The notes under the pieces: generated by a model
What the model was told of the DNA's origin: nothing
The model's input: only the letters and a program-made list of their open reading frames with translations
Databases searched by the model: none
Assembly: GCF_002865645.1 (NCBI RefSeq)
Contig: NW_020194512.1
Location: 717,119-781,118, forward strand
DNA: 64,000 nucleotides
Direction of reading: 5' to 3'
Source of the DNA: Hyaloscypha bicolor E
Lineage: Eukaryota; Ascomycota; Leotiomycetes; Helotiales; Hyaloscyphaceae
Shown here: in pieces, positions 1 through 10,954 of the stretch
Layout of the letters: the number at the start of each line of letters is the position of its first letter
How positions within the stretch are numbered: the stretch's first letter is position 1
Made by a program: the position numbers and the translations under genes

Positions 1-177
1 ATTACCCTGGTAGCATTACCCTGGTAGCATTACCCTGGTAGCATTACCCTGGTAGCATTACCCTGGTAACATAACCTAAGATAACTAGTTCCCGGATCTG
101 GGGGGTAGCATTACCTGGTAGTGTTACCTGGTAGCATAACCTAAGATAACTAGTTCCCGGGTCTGGAGGGTATTCCG
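1..177. repeat. Minisatellite module at the left edge
   Basis: Five head-to-tail copies of a 14-bp unit (ATTACCCTGGTAGC) fill positions 1-70. They are followed by two copies of a longer module containing ACCTAAGATAACTAGTTCCC and a GGTCTGG-type G-run. The same module recurs at 3112-3205, just beyond the second Tc1-like element. It is not the TTAGGG telomere repeat. The array probably continues to the left of the window. Confidence 0.85.
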
Positions 178-179
178 TA

Positions 180-1686
180 TAGGGATCTTTAAATGTAAGA
201 CATTGCCACTAATGCCGCTTTATATATATATTACGGTAGCAAAATCACACAATTGAGGGCATTCAGAGCATTCAGAGCGTTTTTTACTACTTTGTCTCCA
301 TTCCATTAGCTATAATTATATCTAGATAGCGCTAGTATATCGTCCTTATCCTCTCTCTAATCTCTATATCTGTAATCGTTTCCCAAGCTCTTAAAACAGC
401 CTGCTAGAGCCGTACTTTGTCCTGGTATACTGCAGGGTCTATCTCTTATAAAAGATCCTTAAGACAGTCCCAAATATTCTCAATTAGAGACAGATCTGGT
501 AAGAATAGAGGCCAGAAGATTAGTATTATATTCTAGCTCTTTAGAAAAGCGAGTATAGCCTCTGTATTATGCCCCGATCCTCCGTCTTATTAAAATGAGA
601 GGCCTAGATAATTAAATAGGTAGTTGAGAATTGCTGGGACGGTATACTCGCAATACGATTTTATAGTAATTATCCCCTACTTCTTCTTCCAGAATATACC
701 CGTCCCTTTACTATATCTTCCACTTATATAGCCCCAGAACATCCACCCAATCTTCCTCTACTACTTATATTAGATATAATCGGGGTAAAAGAGCTCAGAT
801 ACTCTAATTTTTCTCGTATACCACTATCTTATATAATATCCAGGTTGTACCTAGCTCTCGTCGCTCTAGCAAATCCCATCCCACTAATTATCGGTCCAAG
901 AAAGGTGCTCTTGTGCCCACTTAAGGCATAGACGCTGATTTTTCTCTGAAATTAGAGGCTTCTTCCTCCTTATACCTCGGCAATATCCCTCCTGTTTAAA
1001 TACTATACAAATAGCCTTCTTACTACAAGTCTAACCAAGCCATTTTGGCAGCTCTTTCATTGGAATATTACGCGAGAGGGAGTTAAACGTAGCCTAATCG
1101 ATAAGGTACTTGCGTTAGGGTGTAGAGAGGAGTGGGTAACGGCCATATCGTTGTTTTTGGGGAGTAGGGCAAAAGGAGAGAGCATAATCGACCTGTCGGC
1201 GGGTAAGCTTGGGGTTCTGGAGAAGTATATCGTGGACAGACCACCCTGCTATATAGTACAGGGTCTGGATACGGAGACGGTCATCTCTACTCGTTGGTTT
1301 GGTAGGTGTTTTTGGTATAGGAATAAAGACTATAGAATCCATTAAGAGTAAAAGAGAGAGAGAGCGAGAGAGATAAATAGTCTTATAGCGGCGTGAGAAG
1401 ACAGGGGACTTACTATAAAGCACCTGTTCTGACGTATAAACACCAGGTAAACAGCTATTCTGAGTAGTGGAACTATTAAAAGTAACGTCACGGGACGTCA
1501 GCTTACCAATTTCTCCATTTCTGCACGTCAGCTAATTTGTCATGGTATTACCTGACAAATCACGCTACCATATATATATATGCCCCCAAGTCCTTGATTT
1601 AGAAGGCCAGCTACTATTATTAATAAATGTCCATTCCAACAGGAACTACCCTGTAATTCTAGCTAGTTCGCCGAGCTAAACCCCTG
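180..1686 (-). mobile_element. Tc1/mariner-like element, copy 1 (decayed)
   Basis: The ends read TA-TAGGGATC on the left (TA at 178-179) and CCCCTG-TA on the right (TA at 1687-1688). They match the TACAGGG ends of copy 2, allowing one C-to-T change on the left. The body carries a reverse-strand transposase remnant closely related to copy 2. This copy is about 200 bp longer than copy 2, and the extra DNA lies between about 1435 and 1650, upstream of the transposase. The exact right end is uncertain because a subterminal copy of the end motif also occurs near 1650. Confidence 0.7.
284..1342 (-). pseudogene. Tc1/mariner-like transposase pseudogene (copy 1)
   Basis: This is a decayed DDE transposase of the Tc1/mariner superfamily. 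Its start context, at the ATG on 1342 (MDSIVFIPIPKTPTKPTS), aligns with copy 2 (MESSIFIPIPKTYSNPST). The terminal codons at 284-300 align with the end of copy 2 after C-to-T changes. The span is 1,059 bp, exactly that of copy 2, so decay was almost entirely by substitution. Only the N-terminal helix-turn-helix part (about 1115-1342) is still open. The rest is full of stops of the kind produced by C-to-T/G-to-A change. Confidence 0.85.
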
Positions 1687-1836
1687 TAATCAGGTGCAAT
1701 TTACATTTATTGGGGCCATAGGGAGTACGAAGTAAGTACTACCTACGTGGGGTTTTAAAGGTTAATTGACACCTGATTACCTCAATTAGCACCTGATTAC
1801 AGGGTTTCCACCGGCGAACCAGCTAGAATTACAGGG
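1650..1836. repeat. Inverted repeat between the two Tc1-like copies
   Basis: Two arms of about 50 bp face each other, 1650-1700 and 1783-1836. They share CCCTGTAATTCTAGCT, a TTCGCCG core and CCCTGTAATCAGGTG. The right arm is also present at 5808-5850, again next to a Tc1-type end. The arms are best read as the long 5' terminal regions of copies 1 and 2, which face each other. A separate short palindromic element is the alternative. Confidence 0.7.
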
Positions 1837-3109
1837 TGATCCCACCAATCAGAACAGGTGTCGGAACAGCTAATTACGGTAAGTCTCCTGTTTCTCATGC
1901 CGCTATAAGATACTTCACTCTCGTCTTCTTCTCTCTTAACTTATCAATGGAATCATCAATCTTTATTCCTATACCAAAAACATACTCAAACCCGTCGACT
2001 AGAGATAATCATCTTCGCATACAAACTCTCTACTATACTACTGGCTGGACTATCGCTAATATTCTCCTCCAGAACCCAAAGCTTACTCGTAAGCAGATTA
2101 ATTACGCCCTACAGTATCGTCCAACACCTCAAAAGAAACGATGTGGCCGTCATCCACTCCTCTCTACTCCTCAACGCAAGCACCTTATTAGCTGGGCTAC
2201 CTTCAGCTCCCTCTCACGCGATATTCCAAGGAAAGAGCTGCCGAAATGGCTTGGCTGGAACTGTGGGGAATATGCTGTTCGCACAGCCTTCAAGAAGGAG
2301 GGTTACTGCCGGGGTATAAGAAGACGAACACCCCCAATCTCTCCTAAGAATCAAAGGCTCCGGCTTGAGTGGGCACAAGAGCATCTAAACTGGACAGACG
2401 ATCAATGGGACGAGATCTGCTGGAGCGATGAGACTTGGGTACAGCCAGGCTATCACAAGAGACAGTAGTATACAAGGAAAATCGGTTTATCTGAGCTCTT
2501 CCACCCAGATTGTATCCAACACAAGTGGCAGAGGCGAATTGGCTGGATGTTCTAGGGCTGTATAAGTGGGAAGTATGGGAAAGGGAGAGGCTTGTTCTGG
2601 GAGAAAGAGTGGGGGACAATTACAACGAAATCGTACTGCGAGTATACCGTACCAGTAATTGTCAATTACCTCTTTAATTACCCGGGCCTCTACTTCCAAC
2701 AAGACGGTGGATCAGGGCATAAGGCAGCAGAGACACTTGCTCTCTTAAAGAGCTGGAATGTGAGGCTGATTTTCTGGCCACCATTCTCTCCAGATCTGTC
2801 CCCAATTGAGGATATATGGGACCGTCTCAAGGATCTCTTAGAAGAGATAGATCCTGCGGTATACCGTGATAAAGCAAGGCTCCGGGCAGCTGTTTTAAGA
2901 GCATGGGAGACAATTACAGATGCAGAGGTAAGAGAGAGGATAAGGACGATGCACCAGCGTTGTCTGGATGTAATTGCAGCTAATGGAATGGAGACAAAGT
3001 GGTAGAATTGTCTGAATAGCTTCAATTGCAGTGATTTGCCCCTGTGGACTGAGAGTGAGGTGTGTATAAAGCGGCAATGCTTGCGTAATTTAACCTATAT
3101 TGATCCCTG
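1800..3109 (+). mobile_element. Tc1/mariner-like element, copy 2 (nearly intact)
   Basis: The element is bounded by TA at 1798-1799 and 3110-3111. Its ends read TACAGGG and GATCCCTGTA, and a second copy of the end motif (ACAGGGTGATC) lies at 1831. It is 1,310 bp long, a usual size for the superfamily. It holds one transposase frame with two internal TAG codons. Much lighter decay than copy 1 suggests later arrival or partial escape from RIP. Confidence 0.8.
1947..3005 (+). pseudogene. Tc1/mariner DD34E transposase with two TAG codons (copy 2)
   Basis: This is a cut-and-paste transposase. The N-terminal half contains paired helix-turn-helix DNA-binding regions (KLTRKQINYAL and the SRDIPRKELPKWLGW region). 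The catalytic core shows all three acidic positions: D in ICWSDETWV, D in LYFQQDGGSGHKA and E in SPDLSPIEDIWD. There are 34 residues between the second D and the E, hence DD34E. The frame is 353 codons long including the stop, a normal length. It is broken by TAG at 2466-2468 and TAG at 2553-2555. The second lies where a Trp is expected (GWMF-stop-GCISG), consistent with TGG to TAG. An upstream ATG at 1836 is in frame but lies in the terminal repeat, so 1947 is preferred. Confidence 0.93.
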
Positions 3110-3111
3110 TA

Positions 3112-3205
3112 ACAGGTAGCATTACCCTGGTAGCATGACCTAAGATGACTAGTTCCCGGTCTGGGGGGTGGCATTACCTGGTAGCATTACCTGAGTCCTG
3201 GGTAG
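3112..3205. repeat. Second copy of the left-edge minisatellite module
   Basis: The sequence repeats the module at 60-175 in the same orientation: TAGCATTACCCTGGTAGCAT, then ACCTAAGATGACTAGTTCCC and a GGTCTGGGGGGTGGCATTACC stretch. The Tc1 pair therefore lies inside, or between, copies of the same minisatellite. Confidence 0.8.
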
Positions 3206-4407
3206 TGCCTAGTTTTACAATTTCCGGAAGTGAGAGATGGATGGCATTTGAGGACAGCTTCAGACCTAGGGATGGATTCACATCGGAGATAGACTCATAC
3301 ACTTGGTTTCTACGCAATATTTGGTTCGTAAAAAGCTGTGGTTGGTTATGCTGTTGATCGTTTCATTGACGCCACCGATCGCCGTTTCGGCTGTCCCCCC
3401 CTGTTTAATCACGACCATTAGAGTCTCTTTAAAATTCGGAGCGCTTAAAGAAAGGTTCTATATCAAAAGAATATGGCTCCAAATTTTGAAGACACTCAAG
3501 GAGGAAAAGAATGCAGTCCGGGAGTTTCGCCGGTGCGGAGAGAGGGGAGAAATCTTTCAGTGCTTAGTAATATGCATTAGCCTAGTCACAATATACTATG
3601 CTCACGCCCGGGCTCGCTATATTTAACTTAGCCACAATTTTTCAGCCTGATCACGTGTGTGGCGTATGAGTAGTTTTCTCGAACATTCTATCGGCAGGCA
3701 GCATGCTGCTTGGTGCCTGGACACTGATTGAGGCAAGCTCAGGCTGGCTTCGAGATTTGTTGCTAACTTACTAAACTGCCCTGAACGTCTTTGCTAAGTC
3801 ATCGTTGTCTTGCGTGCTGATACTGGGCTCATCTCGGCAGTCTTTCGACCTTTTTACTCTGCCATCTATAAAGTCATCTTCGAATTTGTCAGCAATCTAG
3901 CAGGCTTCTAGTGAAGACATTGGAAGAGACAATACTGTAGCAACCAGGTATGGACATTGTAATTCGTACTACGTAAAAGGGTAAATCGTTACTTGCACGC
4001 TAATCCTCTACAGACCTGATATGCCATTCATCAACTATGGAAAGATAGTAGCGACCCAACACTGCATTCTTATCTGTCTCGTAGCAATGTCCCCATCTTT
4101 ACCCCCGAATTATCGTGCACCGGGCGACCTTCGAGGGAAGAGAAGGCCCAAGGCCAACAGTGGTTTCCGTCGGGTTGCCCAGGTCGTTGACCGTCAAAAG
4201 TGTCGATGTGTGCTCCGGTTTGAGGGCCTTCTCGAATGGCTTCGGCGCCCGCTCGTACATCGCTTTAAACTCGTGCAGCTTTGTGAAATGCGAATTGCTC
4301 CTCGGTAATAGATGCAGCTCAAAAATGCAAAGAGCCAAGGTAAATCCAAGATAAAAGACCAAAGGTAAAGATCGTTCCTACACAGCTACCTAGCTCTCAC
4401 ACCCACA
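3206..4407. other. Region without a recognisable gene
   Basis: The base composition is ordinary, unlike the AT-rich blocks. Several frames of 60-107 codons are open on both strands, for example 3303-3626 on the plus strand. None shows a recognisable domain, and overlapping frames on both strands are open. I see no tRNA or transposon signature. Confidence 0.5.
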
Positions 4408-5406
4408 CTATGCATCCCACGAGCCAAAGCCTCGGTCATCATTATCCCAATACCCTGAATTGTACGAGAACGGACCTCTCCGAAACATGAGATCACCAGA
4501 AAGCCTGCATCGCACCTCGCGATACCCACCTAACATACATTCCTTCACCACCTCGCCTGTCTCTGTTTTCCCATTAAAATCCACCTCCAGTAACTTGCCT
4601 TCTAATAAATGATAAAAGCAATTCAGAAAAGCTCGCATGAACATAAACCAGCTCTCCATTTCCTTCTCAAGTGGAGGAGCATTCCAGTATGTCTCTTGGA
4701 CAGGCTGCTCCGCGACCAGGCGTAAAATGTTCAACGTTGGAATAATAGAAGACCACATTGCAATGTCGGGGGTAATCTCCCCGATCCAGCTCCTGTGCTC
4801 TGCTGTAAGGAGCAGCATTCGCATTCGGCGTCTGTTTGCGTCGGTAAAGTTCCTCTTGAGACAAAGATCTCCCTCTGCGTGGAGATAATGCCTAAAGGCA
4901 TTCTCGCCATATATAATATCCAGGGCTTTATCCGAAATTTGTTTACATACCAGGAAAATGCTATTCTTCTTTCTATCTGTGCCCCAAGAGGTAGTGACTT
5001 GATCCCAATCTATTTCGTATACTGAGTTTGTATAGCCACCAAAATCCGCAACGTCTTTCATGTGTGTGTCTTCCAGTAGACCAGATTCGGGATCGCTACC
5101 CTCCGTTTCCTATATAGACAGATTATTATCCAGTGTTCCAATATCTGAAAGTGCTTGTTCACCTTGCTCTAAACGAGAATCATCGGAGTCAGAGACATCC
5201 TCTTCTATATCTAAGCCCGCGATATCCAGTCCTAGCGTTCCTTTGTTCGAGATCGTGTATTTGAAGCGAGGATAGGATACTTCGATAATGCGCTTTATCG
5301 GGATCAAGTAACGGTAAATCTGGTTCCGTAGCTCGAGTGGCAGACGAAGGAGACCTGGCATTTGTACATTACCGGTCGTTGGTGCCGGCTGGACTGCCAT
5401 AGTCAT
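4408..5406 (-). pseudogene. F-box/2EXR-like hypothetical protein, one in-frame TAG
   Basis: The N-terminus (LLRLPLELRNQIYRYLIP, about residues 18-35) is the helix that opens many fungal F-box-like or 2EXR-like proteins. The later block FLVCKQISDKALDIIYGENA is the companion motif (reads like L-x-VNRQIYxEAxxLxYGEN). The role of this family is not known. The whole 333-codon frame is continuous except for TAG at 5110-5112 (codon 99), in an acidic Asp/Glu/Ser linker. I found no plausible GT-AG intron that removes it. The downstream ATG at 5059-5061 would give a 217-residue protein lacking the N-terminal motif. TAG could derive from CAG by one C-to-T change. The gene is probably a young pseudogene, with sequencing error or read-through as alternatives. 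Confidence 0.65.
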
Positions 5407-5818
5407 TAAGACTGATACTCTGGGTAGTTCACACGGAGCTGTCGGGGTCTTTCTTTTCTTGTCGTGAAAAGCTTTCTTTCTTAACTCTGTTGAGCTTAAT
5501 TATCGACTTGACCCTGAAATGGTTTTTGACAGATGTATAAACGGGGAGATGGAAAAAGGTGGGGACAAATTCTGGCAAGGGGATAAATGCCTGAAATCTC
5601 CGCCGGTAGCGGCAGGCACTCACCTGACCTGCGGGGAAGGGGTGTTTAGCCACACGCTTAGTAACTTAGAGTGTGGCGTTCTTCTAGAACCTTCGATAGA
5701 TAATCATGTGACTGTTCTAGTTGGCAAACAGTACTCGCATGCCTTTTGCGTCTTACTCTTATTATTCGCGATAAATTACTCCCTACAGCCCGAATAAATG
5801 TTAATTGTCACCTGTTTA
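5407..5818. other. Intergenic region, nothing recognised
   Basis: The composition is ordinary. Short frames at 5429-5653 (minus) and 5519-5797 (plus) overlap each other and match nothing I recognise. Confidence 0.5.
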
Positions 5819-5936
5819 CAGGGGTTTTATCGGCGAACTAGCTAGAATCTCAGGGTAGTCTGACCAATCACCTGTCTTGATTCCAGCCTTTCTTGCTATA
5901 TGCAGTTAAATACTGATTAACATTTAAAGATCCCTG
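5819..5936 (+). mobile_element. 118-bp internally deleted derivative of the Tc1-like element (MITE-like)
   Basis: The left end TACAGGGG with the CGGCGAAC and AGCTAGAAT blocks matches the left end of copy 2. The right end ACATTTAAAGATCCCTG-TA matches the right end of copy 1 (reverse complement at 180-196). TA flanks it at 5817-5818 and 5937-5938. No transposase remains, so movement would have needed an enzyme supplied in trans. Confidence 0.75.
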
Positions 5937-5938
5937 TA

Positions 5939-6596
5939 CGAAGTACCATGACCGATCGCGCTAGTCGAGCTCTCGCGGAGAGCAATCTGCGTCTCGAATT
6001 CTCCACTCCCCCACCAGCGTGCCACCTCCTACTCCTGTATGTCTATACATCTGCGTGGTGCACAGTCGTCTTGTGTTCTTATGTTGATATTGCTGTTCAT
6101 CAGTAGTTAAAGGAACTGAATTCGTTGGCAGTCGTGGGTATCGCTTCGTAGGATCTGGACAGACAAGTCAAGTGCGCCGTTGGACTGCGTGAACGATTCG
6201 TCGACATGTCTTCGGGGTAGTGAGATGACATTGAGTCCGCCCTGGTGAATTACATTGTCTTTTTATTGTTTCAAAATTACCCCGATTTTGCCTTCGTACT
6301 CTTAACTTGTTAGGAGAAGAAGGTTTACTAAGAAAAGCTTACCAGACACTCTTTCCCTGTCAAATTTTCCACGCTAGTCCGAATGAAGCTACCCAAAATT
6401 TTACAGAACGTGTATATATCTCATACCTGTATTTGACTCTCGTGATCTTACTATTCCTGATTCGTCCTCTGGTACTATATGAAAATAACGTCTCCTCCCC
6501 TACCATTCCTTATACCTCTTATTATTACGGGTTCGAGTCTTAATACCAAGTAACTGGAATGCATCTATTTAAAGAGGAATAACTAAAGAGAGAAGA
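5939..6596. other. Intergenic region, nothing recognised
   Basis: No domain-bearing frame was found. A 78-codon frame at 6307-6543 has hydrophobic stretches but no recognised family. At 6528-6538 there is an isolated GGTTCGAGTC (tRNA B-box-like) without a matching tRNA fold. Confidence 0.45.
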
Positions 6597-6900
6597 TGTG
6601 AGGTACGTAATAGTAGGGTAATATACAAGTAGTCAAGGTAAGTAAGCTGCGGAGTGACGCTTGCAAGTGTAACTAATTCCAAGAATTGATTCTAATAAGA
6701 GACTAATTAATGCCCCTTTCCAAAGCTAGGAGCGTCTCCCTATATATTCCCTAGTACTTAGCCAGATATGCGAAGCCCTTTACTTAATTAGGAAATCCCA
6801 TGCGATTCATATAATTCCGATTACAAGCTATATCCAAAATAGGAAACTAGATCTATAATATCTAATACCTGTCTATATACTATTATATATACCTATTATA
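6597..6900 (-). repeat. Gypsy-type LTR (reverse copy)
   Basis: About 304 bp long, it aligns end to end with the 303-bp LTRs at 17088-17390 and 23780-24082, allowing many C/T and G/A differences. Shared landmarks are the TTGGAATTAG-type block, the ACTAGGGAATATATAGGGAG block and the final ACGTACCTCACA (reverse strand). Confidence 0.85.
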
Positions 6901-8280
6901 TTAATTCTTTCTCTAGGCCCTTATTCCCAAGAGGCCTAGGAAAACTACAAATAGCTTTATAAAAGTTTCCCTGAAACTTTCCTGGCTACTAGCTTTCTCT
7001 AAAGACTCTTTATAATTACTCTATTATTATACTAGGTAATAAAGTTAAGGATATAGTTTACTAACTCTTTCTAGCTAGTTTGCAAATTACCTCTAGTAAT
7101 TTCCTCTTATAAAGGTAATATAAATATAGTATATACTATTAGATATAAAGCTTATCCGATTTCCTAATTAGTTTATAAATCCTAACTTAGCCTTTATTTA
7201 TAAATAAATTATTACTTTATAGGCCTAAGAGCTTAGAAAAGTTAATCTAATCTTCTAATTTATTTATAAATTTCTTCTTTAGAATTTTCTAGATATTTCT
7301 AGTATAAAGCTAGTTCCGAATTTATAATTACTATTTGGGAAAAGAATATTATAAAAAGGCCTCTCTTTTTCTACTAACTAACTTTTCTTTTCCTTAATTA
7401 TAATACTATATCTAGTTTCTTCTTATTTCTTATCTTTTTTCTTTAAGCCTTTTTTAAGCCTTATTTAAGCTTTATTTAAGTCTTTTTCTAATTTCCTTTT
7501 TTATTTCTTTATTTATTAAAATAAATACTTTTCTTAGTATTTATTAGCCTATTATTATTTATTTAGCTAATATTTCTATATTCTTAATTTATCTTTATTA
7601 TTTTTAATATTCTAAGAATATTACTAAATTTCCTAATCTTATTTATATTAAGAGTAATAATTACTTAATATATAATTATTATTATTTTAAGAATAAGAAA
7701 TATAATTCTATAAGTTATAAATTCCTTCTTTTATTTCTTATTCTAATATTATTTAAGGTTTCTTAAATATATATAATATAATTAAACTATTTTTTTTAAA
7801 TTATTAATATATATAAGTATCTTTTTTATTCTTTATTTAAAAGAGAAAAGGCTATTACTATTTTTCTTCTATACTAAATTATATATACTTCTTATATTAA
7901 AACTATTATTTAAGGCTAATAGATTTCTCTAATAATTTAAGAAATAAATTAAATAATTCTTACTAGTTTAATATAAATATAAAATACTTTTAATAATATA
8001 ATTAATATTTTTTAATATTAAATAAGCTTATTTCTTTCTTATTTCTTACTAATAGCTAATAGCTTTATAGGCTAATTTATTATTTATTTCTCGAAAGAAT
8101 TCTAATAAGAATAATAATAAGAATAATAAAAAGTAATTATAAAAATAGGGTATTTATAGGATATAGAAATTAGAGTTTTTAATAATTTTTATATAGTTTT
8201 TCTAAGAATAAATATATAGTTTTTTAATAGTTTTCTAATAAAAGTATTTATTTTTTATATTTTTATTTAGCTAATAGTAT
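6597..8280 (-). mobile_element. Truncated reverse copy of the gypsy-like element (3' LTR plus 3' internal part)
   Basis: Read in reverse, this stretch follows 22375-24082 almost throughout. It includes the RIP-altered LTR at 6597-6900 and the non-coding 3' internal region. The LTR begins TGTGAGGTACGT here, preserving the TG/CA terminal dinucleotides that became TA in the other LTRs. Homology stops at a tandem repeat at about 8280, so the gag-pol part and 5' LTR are missing. Confidence 0.85.
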
Positions 8281-8500
8281 TATAATAAGTATTATATTAT
8301 AATAAGTATTATATTATAATAAGTATTATATTATAATAAGTATTATATTATAATAAGTATTATATTATAATAAGTTATTATATTATAATAATAGTATATA
8401 TTATAATAAGTATTATATTATAATAAGTATTATATTATAATAAGTATTATATTATAATAAGTATTATATTATAATAAGTATTATATTATAATAATATTTA
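8275..8500. repeat. 17-bp AT-only tandem repeat
   Basis: About 13 copies of TATTATATTATAATAAG stand head to tail, with one variant stretch near 8375-8400. The unit resembles the TAATATTATAATACTATTAG found at the same point of the full gypsy copy (about 22366), so the array probably grew out of gypsy sequence. Confidence 0.9.
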
Positions 8501-9240
8501 TATAAAATTAGTAAAATTGCTTTTAAGGTATTTATAAGCTTAAAATTTATAATTATAAGAGCTTTTAATACTTTTAATAAAGTTTATAGCAAATTATAGT
8601 ACTTAAGTACTATATTATTTAGTCTTATAACCGCAAGCTTTATAAGGTTTTATTTAATTTTAGTTTAAATATATATATAAAAATAAAATACAAGTTATAA
8701 GAAAGTAAGAAAAAAGTATATTAAAAGAGAGAAATATATAAAAGTAAAGGAAATATAAAGAAAAAATAATAATAAGTTAAAATAAGATTCATAAATAGCT
8801 TTTAAATAAATAAAGAATATTTTTTATCTAATAATTTAATTAATTTTTGTATTTTAAAATAATAATTAAATTATTATTAATTAACTAATATTTGAATTAA
8901 TTAATTACTTTAATTATTATTTAATATATAATATAAGAAGAGAATAAAATAAAGTAATAAATCTAATTAATATTTTATTAAAATACATTTCTGACTAGTA
9001 CTTATACTTTACTTAATACTTTACTTAAAAAGCCAGGGGTTATTTAAAGACAAATTAAAAGAAGAAAAAAAGCAGAAAAATAAAAGTAAAGAATAATTCT
9101 AAAGAGAAATATTGGTTTTTTATAAAAGAAAAGTAGTATTTAAGTAGCCTTATATAAATTCTAGCTTGGCTTATATAGTGCTACTTAATAAGTACCTTAT
9201 TTATTTATTAATAATTAAATAAATATTAATTTACTAGATT
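8501..9240. other. AT-rich decayed DNA
   Basis: Very AT-rich, without long frames or recognisable motifs. It is probably RIP-altered repeat DNA, but I could not assign it to a family. Confidence 0.5.
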
Positions 9241-9256
9241 TACGTGACTTGCACGT

Positions 9257-9334
9257 GACTACTCTTGAGTAACTCTAGAGTAGTACTCTACTCTACTCAA
9301 GCCTACTCGAGAGTAGCTTGAGTAGCTTGAGTAG
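9257..9334. repeat. Cluster of CTACTC/GAGTAG inverted and direct repeats
   Basis: CTACTCAAG (9293-9301) pairs with two direct copies of CTTGAGTAG (9317-9325 and 9326-9334) around an inner CTACTCGAGAGTAG palindrome. Further GAGTA/TACTC copies lie at 9258-9292. The cluster stands exactly where the AT-rich block ends and normal composition resumes. Confidence 0.7.
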
Positions 9335-10650
9335 TTTTTTTCCCACGCTGCGCATGCCAAATACAGAGCGCCTGGAATAGGAGATTAGCCCAGGTATTGA
9401 CTGTCAACTGTGTCATTCTCAGGAACAGAACAGCCTTCGGAGTTTCTCATAACGAGTTTTCAAGAGTAAGTGAGAAAATATGAGGTTTGTGTAAAATTCA
9501 AACCGCCTCGTCTGTTGCCGGCGCACTTCGCTTGATATCCGAGAGAACCGGGAGGGCAGTAAACTAACATTAACAGCGTTTCCTTCGCACCCTCGTCTCC
9601 CAATCGAAAGCAGGCTTTTCTGGGGGGAAGTGGTATCAGCGTCTCAGTTGGCCTCTTTTGCACAGTCCTTGGTCGTTTTCAAAAAGCACAATAACTTCCG
9701 TGAGCTCTCGTATGAAGACACAACCTAATGGGTTCACAAACACCCATCTTAGTAGCCGGACTGGCTGACTCTGAGTGAGTAGCAATTGGGCCACATATGG
9801 CCGCAATGCTTCGCGCCGTCTGCTAGATGCAGAACTCAAATTTGAACTGTAAAAGGCTCACTATAGATTCAATTAATTGATCTCGAGGTACAAAATCTGG
9901 ACACTAGATACCCTTTAAAGCTCAGAACTATCATGTACAATCTCCTTCAATTTCAAATTTATCTCTTCCTCCTGCTATTTGCATCAAGAGCCACTATTTA
10001 GTCCACCGCCAAGGGACATTAGGCGGGTCTGCTGAAATTGGCTTGGCACACTTATAGATTGCACCCCTTCCTAGGAGGAAAAAACACCTCTTTCTTGCGA
10101 AGTTGCGGGTGTAATAACAAATCTTAACCTCTTTAATTCTATTCGTTTATTTTATTTTACTCAAAAAATGCCTCGTGATTCTGGAAAACTTCAAGTGTTT
10201 AGGTACTGTAGAGGGTCAACAATCCAATGAAATATCTGACAAGCCTGTACTTCTCCTAGTGGGCGGGATTCTTTGTTCTTTCTAGAAATCTACGGCTGCA
10301 GAGCACCAAGCTTGGGACATCACTAGACTCGTTAAAATCCAAGCGCTTTGCTGATAATGCTGTCAGACCTCAGAGCCTGCAAGATGTGGCTGAGATTAAC
10401 TTCATCTTAACTGTCACTTCCTTCTCACTGACACGTGGCTAAGGTGGCTTGATGTTAGTTTGAACTCGAGAACCGCCACAACGGTTCCCATCAATCAAGA
10501 ACATCCCGAGGTTATTGCAGGAATCCCTCGGTGTTGGTGCCAGGGTGCTGGATTCTGATAGCTCGGGGGCTGAGAACTAGCATTCCTGGCTGGGTTACTG
10601 ATTGATGAGTTACCGAGCCGAGTGAGGGATACTGCCTATTTACGGGCTCC
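9335..10650. other. Normal-composition island without a recognisable gene
   Basis: About 1.3 kb between AT-rich blocks. Two short reverse frames (9460-9663, 9636-9839) show no known domain. No intron-spliced gene could be reconstructed. It may be intergenic DNA or an old gene remnant. Confidence 0.45.
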
Positions 10651-10954
10651 TTTAAGGACGCTACTGCATCTATTATTTTTTTCGCAAATCGCGAAAATCA
10701 AAATTATGATATTTTTAAAAATGTACCATTATTAATAATCTAGCTGATTCATGCGGTAGAATATAATTAAAATAGTCGATCTATATGGTAATTTATTATA
10801 TTCCATGGTGGGAATACAATAGGGTAGGAAATTTAATAAAATACACGTGACATGCCCCCTGGTAGCTACTGGCCCACTACCAGCATGCTCCTTTCATACT
10901 TCTGTTCCCTTTTTTATTATTAATTCCTTGATTTACTATTATTAACCTCTTCGT

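Noticed and set aside
1..70. Terminal-looking tandem repeat as a telomere
   Set aside because: The unit is ATTACCCTGGTAGC, not the TTAGGG repeat of filamentous fungi, and the same module recurs internally at 3112.
6527..6540. GGTTCGAGTC, a tRNA B-box-like motif
   Set aside because: No A-box, acceptor stem or cloverleaf could be drawn around it.
8275..8500. Regular repeats as a CRISPR array
   Set aside because: There are no unique spacers. It is a plain AT tandem repeat in a eukaryotic genome.
9460..9839. Two reverse frames of 67 codons as small genes
   Set aside because: No domain, no supporting context, and the lengths are expected by chance in DNA of normal composition.
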